NCBI RefSeq assembly: GCF_003755175.1
Contig: NZ_RKHX01000001.1
Span: 248,001 to 312,000 of the forward strand
From: Cellulomonas sp. PhB150
GTDB taxonomy: Bacteria > Actinomycetota > Actinomycetes > Actinomycetales > Cellulomonadaceae
Reading direction: 5' to 3'
Length of the DNA: 64,000 nucleotides
Numbering within the stretch: the first letter of the stretch is position 1; the number at the start of each line of letters is the position of its first letter. The notes below the pieces were generated by a model. That model worked only from the letters and a program-made list of their open reading frames with translations. It did no database searches and was not told where the DNA came from. A program made the position numbers and the translations under genes. Positions 16,899 through 25,099 of the stretch are shown one piece after another.

Positions 16899-16904
16899 AG
16901 TCTA
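16899..16904 (-). promoter_or_regulatory. Possible -10 element for deaD
   Basis: TAGACT on the minus strand lies about 190 bases upstream of deaD, in the 249-base gap after the CoA-binding gene. A long 5' leader would fit a cold-regulated helicase. No clear -35 accompanies it. Confidence 0.3.
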
Positions 16905-16959
16905 CGCGGGTGCCTCCCCGCGGTGGGGGAATCGGGAGGGTGACGTCAGGCACAGCGAC

Positions 16960-17376
16960 TCACGCGACACCGAGCCGCGGTGCCTCGATCGCGGCGCACG
17001 CGTCCATCACGACGTCCAGTCCCGCGGCACGGGCCCGCTCGGCGGCGTCCTCGTCGACGACCCCGAGCTGCAACCACACGGCGCGGGCACCGACCGCGAT
17101 CGCCTCGTCGACGACGGCTCCGGCGAGCGCGGAGTTCACGAAGACGTCCACGACGTCCACGGGGCCAGGCACCTCGGAGAGGCTCGCGTACCCGGTGGCG
17201 CCGTGGACGGTGGCAGCGGCAGGGTGCACGGGGACGATCTCGTGGCCGAGGCGCTGCACGAACCGCGCGACGCCGAACGCGGCTCGGTCGGTGTTGGTGG
17301 ACAGCCCGACCACCGCCCAGCGGCCAGGCGTGGTGAGCAGCCGGCGGATCGTCGTCGTGTCGTTCTCGTGTGCCAT
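16960..17376 (-). CDS. CoA-binding domain protein (YccU-like)
   Basis: A 138-residue single Rossmann domain of the CoA-binding family related to succinyl-CoA synthetase subunits. The pattern WAVVGLSTNTDRAAFGVARFVQRLGHEIVPVHP, the VDVVDVFVN strand and the AVWLQLGVVDEDAAERARAAGLDVVMDACAAIE end are standard for this family, whose role is not established. Start ATG 17376 gives the usual length. It is upstream of deaD on the same strand but separated by about 250 bases. Confidence 0.88.
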   Translation of the reverse strand: MAHENDTTTIRRLLTTPGRWAVVGLSTNTDRAAFGVARFVQRLGHEIVPVHPAAATVHGATGYASLSEVPGPVDVVDVFVNSALAGAVVDEAIAVGARAVWLQLGVVDEDAAERARAAGLDVVMDACAAIEAPRLGVA

Positions 17377-17417
17377 CCCGCCAGCCTCGCACGCACGCCG
17401 CCCGCGCGTGGGGCGTC

Positions 17418-17472
17418 CGTGCCGGTCGCGTGCCGGTCGCGTGCCGGTCACGTGCCGGTCGCGCTCCGGCCG
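17418..17472. repeat. 11-bp tandem repeat upstream of pgsA2
   Basis: The unit CGTGCCGGTCG occurs four times in a row (17418-17461, one copy ending in A) and a fifth degenerate copy follows (17462-17472). The array ends about 15 bases before a TAGGAT that could be the -10 of pgsA2, so it covers the -35 region. Confidence 0.85.
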
Positions 17473-17546
17473 ACGGTGACCGCACCGTAGGATCGACGCG
17501 GTCCCGGCCTCGCCGGGGGGCGGGCGACGACCAGGAGGACACGCAG

Positions 17547-18128
17547 GTGAGCAGCGAGGTGGTCAGCAGCCGCGTGCTCACGGTCCCGAACGCGATCAGC
17601 TTCGCCCGGCTGCTGCTGGTGCCGGTCTTCGCCGTGCTCATCGCGACGGAGCACGACGGCTGGGCGGTCCTGGTGCTGGCCGCGTCGGGTGCGAGCGACT
17701 GGCTCGACGGCGTCCTCGCGCGGCGCCTGAACCAGGTCTCGCGGCTCGGGCAGCTGCTCGACCCGGCGGCCGACCGCCTGTTCATCCTCGTCACCCTCGT
17801 CGGCCTGGCCTGGCGCGAGATCGTGCCGCTGTGGCTCCTGCTCGTCCTGGTCGCCCGCGACGTGGTCCTCGGCGTCCTGCTGCTCGTCCTGGGCCGCGCC
17901 GGGTACCCGCCGCTGCCCGTGCACCTGGCCGGGAAGGCGGGGACGTTCGCGCTGCTGTACGCCTTCCCGCTGCTCCTGCTGTCCGAGTGGGACTCCTGGC
18001 TCGGGACGGTCGCGGAGGTGGCCGGGTGGGCGTTCGCCCTGTGGGGCGTGGGCCTCTACTGGTTCGCCGGCTTCCTCTACCTGGAGCAGGCCCGCCGTCT
18101 GCTGCGTCCCGGGCCGCGGTCGGCATGA
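17547..18128 (+). CDS. pgsA2: CDP-alcohol phosphatidyltransferase, PgsA2 type
   Basis: An integral membrane enzyme of 193 residues that joins a CDP-diacylglycerol-derived phosphatidyl group to an alcohol. The family signature DGxxARxxxxxxxxGxxxDxxxD is present as DWLDGVLARRL...RLGQLLDPAADR. About five to six hydrophobic helices surround it. The alcohol substrate cannot be told from sequence. GTG 17547 is preceded by AGGAGG with 8-base spacing. A possible TAGGAT -10 lies at 17488-17493. It heads a cluster matching Rv1822-Rv1830, where this position is pgsA2, and overlaps the next gene as ATGA. Confidence 0.88.
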   Translation: MSSEVVSSRVLTVPNAISFARLLLVPVFAVLIATEHDGWAVLVLAASGASDWLDGVLARRLNQVSRLGQLLDPAADRLFILVTLVGLAWREIVPLWLLLVLVARDVVLGVLLLVLGRAGYPPLPVHLAGKAGTFALLYAFPLLLLSEWDSWLGTVAEVAGWAFALWGVGLYWFAGFLYLEQARRLLRPGPRSA

Positions 18129-19087
18129 CCAGTCGGCACGCCGACGAGCACGTCGCCGCGACCGTCGATCGTCGGCCGGACGCGTCGATGACGCTGCTCA
18201 CCGAGTTCTACCGCCGACCGCTCGACCCCGGGTACGCCCTCGCTGCCGAGCGCCGGGCCGCGGGCGACGCCCCGCCCCGGCGCCGGATCGGCGTCGCGGG
18301 GCTCGTCGTCCTGGCCCTGCTGCTCGGGCTGGGCACCGCGGCGGCGACGACCGCGCTGCGCCAGCCCGTCGGACAGGTCAGCGAGGCGCGGCGCGTGCTG
18401 GAGTCGCAGATCACCGAGCGGGGCGACGAAGCCGCAGAGCTGCAGGGCCAGGCGAGGGCGCTGAGCGACGAGATCGCCGCGATGCAGGCGAGCGTCCTGG
18501 GATCCGCCGACGAGCCGCTGCAGGCGGCTCTCGCCGCCGGAGCGGTCGAGGCGGGGTCGCTGCCGGCGGACGGAGCGGGGCTGCGCGTGGTCCTCACCGA
18601 CGCCGCGAGCGACCAGCCCGACTCGGAGGACCCGGACAACCGGGTGCAGGACATCGACCTGCAGGTGCTCGTCAACGGCCTGTGGGAAGCGGGCGCCGAG
18701 GCGATCGCCATCAACGGGCAGCGACTGACGTCGATGACCGCGATCCGCAGCGCCGGCAGCGCTGTCCTCGTCGACCTGGTCGCCCTGAGCAGCCCCTACA
18801 CGGTCGAGGCGATCGGGGACTCGGTGCAGATGCAGACCGACCTGGCCCGGACGTCGACCGGCCAGCTCCTGGCGACGCTGCGCGCGACGTACGGCATCGG
18901 CGTGGACATGTCCTCCGAGCGTCGGCTCGAGCTCCCCGGGGCCGGCCTGACCGCGCTCCGGTCGGCCTCGGTGCCCGAGGACGCGCGCCTGCCCGAACCC
19001 GCGCGCGACGCACCGAGCGACCCGGTTTCGTCCGGCGGCGCCGGTGTGGCAGGGTCGGCGGGTCGAGGGGGAGGGGGTGGCCAGTGA
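18125..19087 (+). CDS. DUF881 family protein (first copy)
   Basis: A 320-residue membrane-anchored protein corresponding to Rv1823. It has a cytoplasmic N-terminus of about 55 residues, one transmembrane helix (VAGLVVLALLLGLGTAAATT), a coiled-coil stretch (VLESQITERGDEAAELQGQ) and an extracytoplasmic DUF881 domain with the GLRVVLTDA, VNGLWEAGAEAIAINGQRL and PYTVEAIGD motifs. A Gly-rich tail ends the protein. Function is unknown; association with the cell-division and envelope cluster is conserved in actinobacteria. It overlaps both neighbours by 4 bases. Confidence 0.88.
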   Translation: MTSRHADEHVAATVDRRPDASMTLLTEFYRRPLDPGYALAAERRAAGDAPPRRRIGVAGLVVLALLLGLGTAAATTALRQPVGQVSEARRVLESQITERGDEAAELQGQARALSDEIAAMQASVLGSADEPLQAALAAGAVEAGSLPADGAGLRVVLTDAASDQPDSEDPDNRVQDIDLQVLVNGLWEAGAEAIAINGQRLTSMTAIRSAGSAVLVDLVALSSPYTVEAIGDSVQMQTDLARTSTGQLLATLRATYGIGVDMSSERRLELPGAGLTALRSASVPEDARLPEPARDAPSDPVSSGGAGVAGSAGRGGGGGQ

Positions 19088-19416
19088 TCGCCGTGATCGG
19101 CCTCGTCGTGGGTGTCGTCGCAGGGCTGCTGCTGCAGCCGACCGTCCCCCTGGAGCTCCAGCCGTACCTCCCGATCGCCGTGGTGGCCGCCCTCGACGCG
19201 CTGTTCGGCGGTCTGCGGGCGATGCTCGACGGCATCTTCGACGACCGGGTCTTCCTCACCTCGTTCCTGTCGAACGTGGTGGTCGCGGCCCTCATCGTGT
19301 TCCTCGGCGACCAGCTCGGCGTCGGCACGCAGCTCTCCACGGCCGTCGTCGTCGTGCTCGGCATCCGGATCTTCTCCAACGCGGCCTCGATCCGTCGCCA
19401 CCTGTTCAAGGCCTGA
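19084..19416 (+). CDS. sbp: Small basic protein family (DUF1290)
   Basis: A 110-residue membrane protein with three hydrophobic helices (AVIGLVVGVVAGLLLQP, LPIAVVAALDALFGGLRAML, FLSNVVVAALIVFLGDQLG) and the conserved ending IRIFSNAASIRRHLF. It corresponds to Rv1824. The family is found only in Gram-positive bacteria, always near DUF881 or division genes, and has no proven function. The GTG start overlaps the preceding stop (GTGA). Confidence 0.9.
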   Translation: MIAVIGLVVGVVAGLLLQPTVPLELQPYLPIAVVAALDALFGGLRAMLDGIFDDRVFLTSFLSNVVVAALIVFLGDQLGVGTQLSTAVVVVLGIRIFSNAASIRRHLFKA

Positions 19417-19417
19417 C

Positions 19418-20209
19418 GTGAGCGAACCGGAGCAGACGCCACCCGCCGAGTCACCCGCCGAGCCACCCTCCGAGCCACCCGCCACGCCGACCGGCTGGGC
19501 GAACCTGCGCACCGCCCTGCGCTTCCGCGCGTCGCGCGGCCAGGTCCTCGCGGGCCTGCTGTGCGCGGCCCTCGGGTTCGCGCTCGTCGTCCAGGTCCGC
19601 CAGAACAACGAGGCGAGCCTGTCCGGCCTGAGCCAGGCGGACCTCGTGCGGATCCTCGACGAGACCACGTCCCGAGGGGACGCGCTGGCGACCGAGGTCA
19701 ACGACCTGCGCAACGAGCGGGACGAGCTGATGTCGGGCTCCGACAAGCGGCAGGCGGCGCTCGACGCCCTGCGCCGCAGCGCCGAGACGCAGGGCATCCT
19801 CACCGGCCGGCTGCCCGCGGAGGGTCCCGGCGTGATCGTCACCCTCACCGAGCCCAAGGGCCAGATCAGGCCGGTCACCATGCTCAACATGCTCGAGGAG
19901 CTGCGCAACGCGGGGGCCGAGGCGATCGACCTCAACGGCCACCGGGTCACCGCGAGCAGCGCGTTCGCGGGCATCCCCGGCGCGGTGACGCTCGACGGGA
20001 CGGAGCTCACCGCGCCCTACGCGTGGACGGCGATCGGCGACCCGGACACCATCGCGACCGCGCTCCAGATCCCGGGCGGCGCCCTCGCGGCGGTGCGCGG
20101 GAACGGCGGCGAGGGGGACCTGCAGCGGCGCACCAAGGTCGAGATCCGCTCGGTGCGCACGCTGGCGGACCCGCAGTTCGCGACCCCCGTGGCGCCCGCG
20201 GCCGGTTGA
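19418..20209 (+). CDS. DUF881 family protein (second copy)
   Basis: A 263-residue relative of the first DUF881 protein, corresponding to Rv1825. It has a Pro/Glu-rich cytoplasmic N-terminus with PAE/PSEPP repeats, a transmembrane helix (VLAGLLCAALGFALVVQV), a coiled coil (VNDLRNERDELMSGSDKRQAALDALRRSAE within about 75-120) and the DUF881 domain (GPGVIVTLTEP, LNMLEELRNAGAEAIDLNGHRVTA). The paired DUF881 proteins around the small basic protein suggest a membrane complex. Start GTG 19418 is one base after the sbp stop. Confidence 0.9.
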   Translation: MSEPEQTPPAESPAEPPSEPPATPTGWANLRTALRFRASRGQVLAGLLCAALGFALVVQVRQNNEASLSGLSQADLVRILDETTSRGDALATEVNDLRNERDELMSGSDKRQAALDALRRSAETQGILTGRLPAEGPGVIVTLTEPKGQIRPVTMLNMLEELRNAGAEAIDLNGHRVTASSAFAGIPGAVTLDGTELTAPYAWTAIGDPDTIATALQIPGGALAAVRGNGGEGDLQRRTKVEIRSVRTLADPQFATPVAPAAG

Positions 20210-20341
20210 TCACGTTCTGTCCGGTCTCGGGGGGACGAACCTTCGCACGGCAGGCTGCGCGCACCCGGCAGGTCCGCATAAGGTGTGCCTGACGCCGGCG
20301 ACACCGGTGACTCGACGTGCAGGTGAGTGGCGGGAGACTCG

Positions 20342-20854
20342 ATGAGCGACGACGGACAGGGTCTGGTTCCCGGGGCGGTCGAGCCCGAGGAGTTCCAGAC
20401 CCAGCGTCCGCCGGCGCCACGCCCGGCGGGTGCCGACACGACCATGACGTTCGGTCAGGTCGAGCCCGTCGAGATCGAGTCCGGCGCACCGGTCGGCCTG
20501 ACTGCCGACGAGGTCGCCGCCGTGCACGCGCTGCCGCCGACGTCCGCCCTGCTCGTCATGCAGCGTGGGCCGAGCGCGGGCGCGCGGTTCCTGCTCGACG
20601 CCGAGCGCACCACGGCCGGTCGCTCGACGCGCGCGGACATCTTCCTCGACGACGTGACCGTCTCGCGCAAGCACGCCGAGTTCGTCCGGGAGGGACGCAG
20701 CTTCGTCGTGCGCGACATCGGCTCGCTCAACGGCACCTACGTCAACCGCTCGCGGATCGACGAGGCCGTGCTGCGCTCCGGCGACGAGGTGCAGATCGGC
20801 AAGTACCGGCTGACCTTCCACCCGAGCCCGCACCGCGAGTCCGCGGACGCATGA
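20342..20854 (+). CDS. garA: FHA-domain regulator GarA/OdhI type
   Basis: GarA/OdhI proteins bind and inhibit 2-oxoglutarate dehydrogenase and regulate glutamate metabolism until phosphorylated by Ser/Thr kinases. This 170-residue protein has a C-terminal FHA domain (TTAGRSTRADIFLDDVTVSRKHAEF, IGSLNGTYVN) and, at residues 32-37, DTTMTF, equivalent to the ETT phospho-acceptor motif of mycobacterial GarA. The position matches Rv1827. A 130-base gap before it probably contains its promoter, and its stop overlaps the ftsR ATG. Confidence 0.92.
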   Translation: MSDDGQGLVPGAVEPEEFQTQRPPAPRPAGADTTMTFGQVEPVEIESGAPVGLTADEVAAVHALPPTSALLVMQRGPSAGARFLLDAERTTAGRSTRADIFLDDVTVSRKHAEFVREGRSFVVRDIGSLNGTYVNRSRIDEAVLRSGDEVQIGKYRLTFHPSPHRESADA

Positions 20855-21624
20855 CGAGCGCACGGGCCCAGCGGGCGTCCCAGCCTGCCGTCCCGGACGC
20901 GGCGGAGGTCGACGGCGAGGTCGAGTCCTGGCCGCGCGGGATCTCGCGCCGCGCCACCATGCGGATCTCCGACGTGCTGGCCGCGCTGGAGATCGAGTTC
21001 CCGGCCGTGACGACCTCCAAGCTCCGCTTCCTCGAGGAGCAGGGCCTCGTCGAGCCCGTCCGCACACCCTCCGGGTACCGGCAGTACTCGCCGGCCGACA
21101 TCGAGCGCCTGCGCTTCGTGCTGCGCCAGCAGCGGGACCGGTACATGCCGCTCAAGGTCATCGGCGAGCGCCTCGCGGCTCTCGACGCGGGTGCGGAGGA
21201 CGAGCCCACGACGCCCGCGCGCCTCGCGACGCGCGACGGCGTGCGCCAGTCCTCCCACGGTCGCTGGACCGCTGCCGCGCTGGCCGCAGAGGCAGGCGTC
21301 CCGGAGAACCTCGTCTCCGAGCTGGTCTCGGCGGGCGTGCTGCGGCCGAACGACAACGGCTTCTTCGACCCGTGGGCGCGCGACGTCGTCTCGTCGGCGG
21401 CCGCGCTGGCCGAGCACGGCATCGACGTGCGGCACCTGCGCCAGTTCCGCGCGGCCGCAGACCGGCAGGTCGACCTCGTCGAGCAGCTCGTCGCCCCGTT
21501 GAGAGGACAGCGCAGCGCCTCGTCGCGCGCGCACGCCGGCACGCTCGCGGCGGAGGTGGGGGAGCTGTGCGCGCGCATGCACACGGCGCTCGTGCGGGCC
21601 TCCGTCGCCGACCTAGCTCCCTGA
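20851..21624 (+). CDS. ftsR: MerR-type regulator FtsR
   Basis: A 257-residue MerR-family regulator matching Rv1828/FtsR, the activator of ftsZ described in Corynebacterium. The HTH is MRISDVLAALEIEFPAVTTSKLRFLEEQGLVEPVRTPSGYRQYSPADIERLRFVL in outline, at about residues 36-90. A second HTH-like region near WTAAALAAEAGVPENLVSELV and a C-terminal helical domain follow, as in family members. It overlaps garA by 4 bases and is probably cotranscribed. Confidence 0.9.
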   Translation: MTSARAQRASQPAVPDAAEVDGEVESWPRGISRRATMRISDVLAALEIEFPAVTTSKLRFLEEQGLVEPVRTPSGYRQYSPADIERLRFVLRQQRDRYMPLKVIGERLAALDAGAEDEPTTPARLATRDGVRQSSHGRWTAAALAAEAGVPENLVSELVSAGVLRPNDNGFFDPWARDVVSSAAALAEHGIDVRHLRQFRAAADRQVDLVEQLVAPLRGQRSASSRAHAGTLAAEVGELCARMHTALVRASVADLAP

Positions 21625-21661
21625 CCTAGCCGCTGGGGCGACCGGGCCGTAGGTTGGCCCG

Positions 21662-22168
21662 ATGGGGGAGGATCCGGATCTCGTGACCGTCGAGGTCGTC
21701 GGTGTCAGGCAGCACCTGAGCGCCGACGAGATCGTCGTGCTGCTGCTCGACGCCGACGCGGAGCTGCTGGTCCCGATCCTGATCGGCCCGGCCGAGGCGT
21801 CGGCCATCGCGTCCGCCCAGGCAGGGATCGTGCCGCCGCGACCCATGACGCACGACCTGCTGCGTGACGTCATCGTCGCCGCGGGGGAGATGCTCGACCA
21901 CGTGGAGATCACGCGGCTGGACGAGGGCGTCTTCTACGCCGACCTGGTGCTCGGCCGCGCCCGGCGGGTGGACTCGCGCGCGTCGGACGCGATCGCGCTC
22001 GCGCTGCGGTTCGGCGTCCCGGTGCTGTGCTCGGCCGAGGTCGTCGCCGTCGCCGGGATCGAGGTGCACACGACGACGTCCGAGCAGGACCTGGAGCGGT
22101 TCAGGGACTTCCTCGACCACGTCACGCCCGAGGACTTCGAGACCGGCGCCGAGCCCGAGGAGCCCTGA
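21662..22168 (+). CDS. Bifunctional nuclease family protein (DUF151)
   Basis: A 168-residue DUF151 protein matching Rv1829. The core LLLDADAELLVPILIGPAEASAIA, MTHDLLRDVIVAAGEMLDHVEITRL and RVDSRASDAIALALRFGVPVLCS is diagnostic. A plant homologue has both DNase and RNase activity, but the bacterial role is not settled. TAGGTT seven bases before the ATG looks like a -10 element of a leaderless transcript, so the gene may have its own promoter in the 37-base gap. Confidence 0.9.
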   Translation: MGEDPDLVTVEVVGVRQHLSADEIVVLLLDADAELLVPILIGPAEASAIASAQAGIVPPRPMTHDLLRDVIVAAGEMLDHVEITRLDEGVFYADLVLGRARRVDSRASDAIALALRFGVPVLCSAEVVAVAGIEVHTTTSEQDLERFRDFLDHVTPEDFETGAEPEEP

Positions 22169-22225
22169 ACCTTCGCCTTCAGGTCGAAGGTGAGACACGC
22201 CGGGCCGACACGCCCGCGCGCCTCA

Positions 22226-22254
22226 TTGCGGAAGCACCCCACCGGGCCTAGCGT
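22226..22254 (+). promoter_or_regulatory. Probable sigma-70-type promoter of the second MerR gene
   Basis: TTGCGG (22226-22231), a 17-base spacer and TAGCGT (22249-22254) lie about 65 bases upstream of the GTG start. Spacing is ideal and both hexamers are close to actinobacterial housekeeping consensus. Confidence 0.5.
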
Positions 22255-22319
22255 TGCGGAAGGTCAGGCGACTGACCCGCGCGCTACCACCCGTGCCGCG
22301 CGCGACGACTGGAGGATCC

Positions 22320-22904
22320 GTGAGCAGCACCGAGAACGCCGAGACCACCGCCGGCGTCCCGCAGCGGGCACAGGGCCTCCTGTTCGACGACGACCTTCCC
22401 GACCTGGACACGTCCAGCGGGTACCGCGGACCGACGGCCTGCCGCGCCGCCGGGATCACCTACCGCCAGCTCGACTACTGGGCCCGTACCGGCCTGGTCG
22501 AGGCGTCGATCCGCCCCGCCACCGGCTCGGGCACGCAGCGGCTGTACAGCTTCCGGGACATCCTCGTGCTCAAGGTGGTCAAGCGACTGCTGGACACGGG
22601 CGTGTCGCTGCAGCAGATCCGCACCGCGGTCAGCCACCTGCGCGAGCGCGGTGTCGACGACCTGGCGCAGATCACCCTGATGTCCGACGGCGCGTCGGTG
22701 TACGAGTGCACCTCGGCCGACGAGGTCATCGACCTGGTCCAGGGTGGCCAGGGCGTGTTCGGCATCGCGGTCGGCCGCGTGTGGCGTGAGGTCGAGGGCT
22801 CGCTCGCCTCGCTGCCCACGGAGCGGGCCGAGGACGACGAGGCACCGGTGGTGTCGGCTCAGGACGAGCTCGCGCTCCGCCGGCAGGCACGTTCCGCCGT
22901 CTGA
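22320..22904 (+). CDS. MerR-family regulator (Rv1830 type)
   Basis: A 194-residue MerR-family protein. The HTH begins SGYRGPTACRAAGITYRQLDYWARTGLVEASI and continues TQRLYSFRDILVLKVVKRLLDTGVSLQQIRTAV, the pattern of Rv1830, which sits at the same place in M. tuberculosis. The conserved C-terminal GGQGVFGIAVGRVWREVEGSL segment is also shared with that group. GTG 22320 has GGAGG 4 bases before it. The gene converges with the ParA-like gene with only two bases between stops. Confidence 0.9.
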   Translation: MSSTENAETTAGVPQRAQGLLFDDDLPDLDTSSGYRGPTACRAAGITYRQLDYWARTGLVEASIRPATGSGTQRLYSFRDILVLKVVKRLLDTGVSLQQIRTAVSHLRERGVDDLAQITLMSDGASVYECTSADEVIDLVQGGQGVFGIAVGRVWREVEGSLASLPTERAEDDEAPVVSAQDELALRRQARSAV

Positions 22905-22906
22905 CC

Positions 22907-23680
22907 TCAGCGGCGGGGGGCGCGGAGCGCGCGGTCGAGAAGACCGTCGAACGTCCTCGCCAGCTCGGCCGCCGCCGCGCCCGGCCACGCGTGCACGGGC
23001 TGGGCCGCGCCCTGGGCCTGCTGCAGCGCGGCGCGCTCGGGGACGAAGGGCTGCAGGACCAGCGGACCGTAGAGGTTGGCGAGCTCCTCGAGGCGGAAGG
23101 CCTGCTCGATCGAGCGGGCGCGCACGCGGTTGACGACGATGCCCAGCGGCTGGAGCCCGGGCGCGGCCTCCCGGCGCAGCTCGTCGATCGTGCGCATCGC
23201 GCGGCCGACTGCCATCACGGCGAACAGCCCGGGCTCGGTGACGACGACCGCACGATCGCAGGCCGTGAGGCCGGTGCGCGTCAGGCTGCCGAGCGAGGGC
23301 GGGCAGTCGATCAGGACGAGGTCGTAGCCGCGGATCCACGGCAGCGCGAAGCGGAGCCGGTCGACGTCCGTGGACTGCAGCCGGTCGTGCACCGCCGAGC
23401 GCTCGGAGCCGGCCAGCACGTCGAGGCCGTCGTCAGCCCAGCTGCTCAGCACCGTGGCGGCAGCGATCGTGTGCTCGTTGGCGTCGGCCAGCACGTCGGC
23501 GACGTCGCCGTGCTCCGGCCGGGCGCCGAGCGCCATCGTCGAGTCACCCTGGGGGTCCAGGTCGATCACCAACGTGCGCAGGCCGCGTTCGAGCGCCGCC
23601 GAGGCGAGCCCCAGCGTCACCGACGTCTTGCCCACGCCACCCTTGAGACTGCACACCCCGAGCACCAGCACGGACGTCAC
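22907..23680 (-). CDS. ParA-family (MinD/Soj-like) ATPase
   Basis: A 257-residue deviant-Walker ATPase. The P-loop is CSLKGGVGKTS (KGGVGKTS with the signature lysine), followed by VIDLDPQGDST and VLIDCPPSLGSLTRTGL. Such ATPases position chromosomes, plasmids or protein complexes on DNA or membrane. No parB-like partner gene lies beside it, so the cargo is unknown. GTG 23680 gives a normal N-terminus; GTG 23710 would add ten residues. No ribosome binding site is clear at either. Confidence 0.88.
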   Translation of the reverse strand: MTSVLVLGVCSLKGGVGKTSVTLGLASAALERGLRTLVIDLDPQGDSTMALGARPEHGDVADVLADANEHTIAAATVLSSWADDGLDVLAGSERSAVHDRLQSTDVDRLRFALPWIRGYDLVLIDCPPSLGSLTRTGLTACDRAVVVTEPGLFAVMAVGRAMRTIDELRREAAPGLQPLGIVVNRVRARSIEQAFRLEELANLYGPLVLQPFVPERAALQQAQGAAQPVHAWPGAAAAELARTFDGLLDRALRAPRR

Positions 23681-23754
23681 CGTACCGTTTCGATCACCCG
23701 TCCGGGGCACGCCGACGAGGGGCGAGTCGGCGGGTACCGGGGGAGACTGGACCC

Positions 23755-24399
23755 ATGACGACGACGCTGACCCGCTGGTCGCACGCCTGCATCCGCCTCG
23801 ACCGTGGCTCCGACGTGCTGGTGATCGACCCCGGCATGTTCACCGACCACGTTGCCGCGCTGGCCGGCTGCGACGCGATCCTGATCACGCACGAGCATGG
23901 CGACCACCTCGACGTGGAGGCGGTCGCCGCGGCGGCCGGTCGCGGCGCGCAGGTCTGGGGTCCGGCAGCTGCCCTCGCGCTGCTGACGGACGCGGGGGTC
24001 GCGGACGACGCGCTGCACGCCGTGGTCGGTGGGGACACGATCTCGGCAGGCGGCTTCGAGGTCGCCGTCGTGGGGGAGTGGCACGAGCAGATTCACCCCG
24101 ACATCCCGGTGATCGCCAACGTCGGCTACGTCGTCGAACGCGTCCTGCACCCAGGTGACTCCTTCGTCGGGATCGAGCCCGACGCGGTCGACACCCTGCT
24201 GGTGCCCCTCGCCGGACCATGGCTCAAGCTCGCGGACGCTGTCGACTTCGTTCGCGCCCTCGCGCCGACTCGCGCCGTGATCATCCACGACGCGCACCTG
24301 TCCGAGCCGGGCGTCCAGCTCTCGTCGATGCTGGTCGCACGCCTCGGGGGAGCGGGAGACCCCGTCAACCTCGCCCCTGGCGAGTCCATCGAGCTGTGA
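23755..24399 (+). CDS. Metallo-beta-lactamase-fold hydrolase
   Basis: A 214-residue MBL-fold protein, UlaG-like in size. The zinc site is THEHGDHLD, with a further His in EWHEQIHPD and a late Asp/His pair in HDAHLSE. Substrate is unknown. Start ATG 23755 is close to the divergent ParA gene (74 bases), so they share a regulatory gap. A very small acidic ORF follows immediately, its Shine-Dalgarno overlapping this stop codon. Confidence 0.85.
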   Translation: MTTTLTRWSHACIRLDRGSDVLVIDPGMFTDHVAALAGCDAILITHEHGDHLDVEAVAAAAGRGAQVWGPAAALALLTDAGVADDALHAVVGGDTISAGGFEVAVVGEWHEQIHPDIPVIANVGYVVERVLHPGDSFVGIEPDAVDTLLVPLAGPWLKLADAVDFVRALAPTRAVIIHDAHLSEPGVQLSSMLVARLGGAGDPVNLAPGESIEL

Positions 24400-24409
24400 G
24401 GAGCACACC

Positions 24410-24547
24410 ATGAGCGAGTCCCACCCCACCCCGCACGAGATCCCCGAGCTCGAGTTCGACGAGACGGTCCCGCCCCGCCCGGAGGAGGAGATCGCCGACG
24501 TCGCACGCGCCGAGCCCGATCCGGAGGGACACGGCGCCGCGTCCTGA
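24410..24547 (+). CDS. Small acidic protein of 45 residues
   Basis: ATG 24410 to TGA 24547 encodes 45 residues, rich in Glu, Asp and Pro (HEIPELEFDE, PRPEEEIADVARAEP). GAGGAG lies 7-8 bases before the ATG and overlaps the stop region of the MBL-fold gene, which supports translation by coupling. Third-position G/C bias is strong. No family is recognised. It could be a small partner of the MBL protein or an independent regulator. Confidence 0.6.
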   Translation: MSESHPTPHEIPELEFDETVPPRPEEEIADVARAEPDPEGHGAAS

Positions 24548-24582
24548 CCTGCGCAGGTGTCCGGATACGGCATTCTGTCCTC

Positions 24583-25068
24583 GTGCTGATCAGACGCGTG
24601 GAGGAAGACGACTGGGCCCTGGTCCGGGACGTACGGCTGCGCGCCCTCCGGGAGGACCCGAGCGTGTTCGGCTCGTCGATCGCCCGCGAGGAGATGTTCA
24701 AGGAGTCGCACTGGCGCATGCGCGTGCGCACCGTGAGCACGTGGGTGGCCCTGGACAGCACGGGGACGCCGCGCGGCATCGTCTCGATGCTGCTCGAGCC
24801 CGGCTCTCCCGCCGACGACCGGCACGTCGTCGCCCTGTGGGTCGCTCCCGAGGTGCGGCGCCAGGGGATCGGCTGGCGGCTGCTCGACACCGTCCGGCTC
24901 GCGGCGATCGACGAGGAAGCCCGCACGGTCTCGCTGTGGATGGTCGACGACAACCACGCGGCCGGGGACCTGTACGTCCGCGCCGGGTTCGCGCGGACGG
25001 GGGAGCGGCACGAGCTGCAGCGCGACCCCGAGCGGATCGAGGAGCGTTACGTCCTGACGCTGCGCTGA
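24583..25068 (+). CDS. GNAT-family N-acetyltransferase
   Basis: A 161-residue GNAT protein. The acetyl-CoA loop is ALWVAPEVRRQGIGWRLLD (motif A, RRQGIG), followed by MVDDNHAAGDLYVRAGF (motif B). It starts LIRRVEEDDWALVRDVRLRALREDP, a common start for the subfamily that acetylates small molecules or amino groups. Start GTG 24583 lacks a Shine-Dalgarno and may be leaderless. It stands alone in direction with the VOC gene downstream. Substrate is unknown. Confidence 0.9.
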   Translation: MLIRRVEEDDWALVRDVRLRALREDPSVFGSSIAREEMFKESHWRMRVRTVSTWVALDSTGTPRGIVSMLLEPGSPADDRHVVALWVAPEVRRQGIGWRLLDTVRLAAIDEEARTVSLWMVDDNHAAGDLYVRAGFARTGERHELQRDPERIEERYVLTLR

Positions 25069-25099
25069 TCGCTGGACAGCGCCGGGCCGACGCGCGAGC

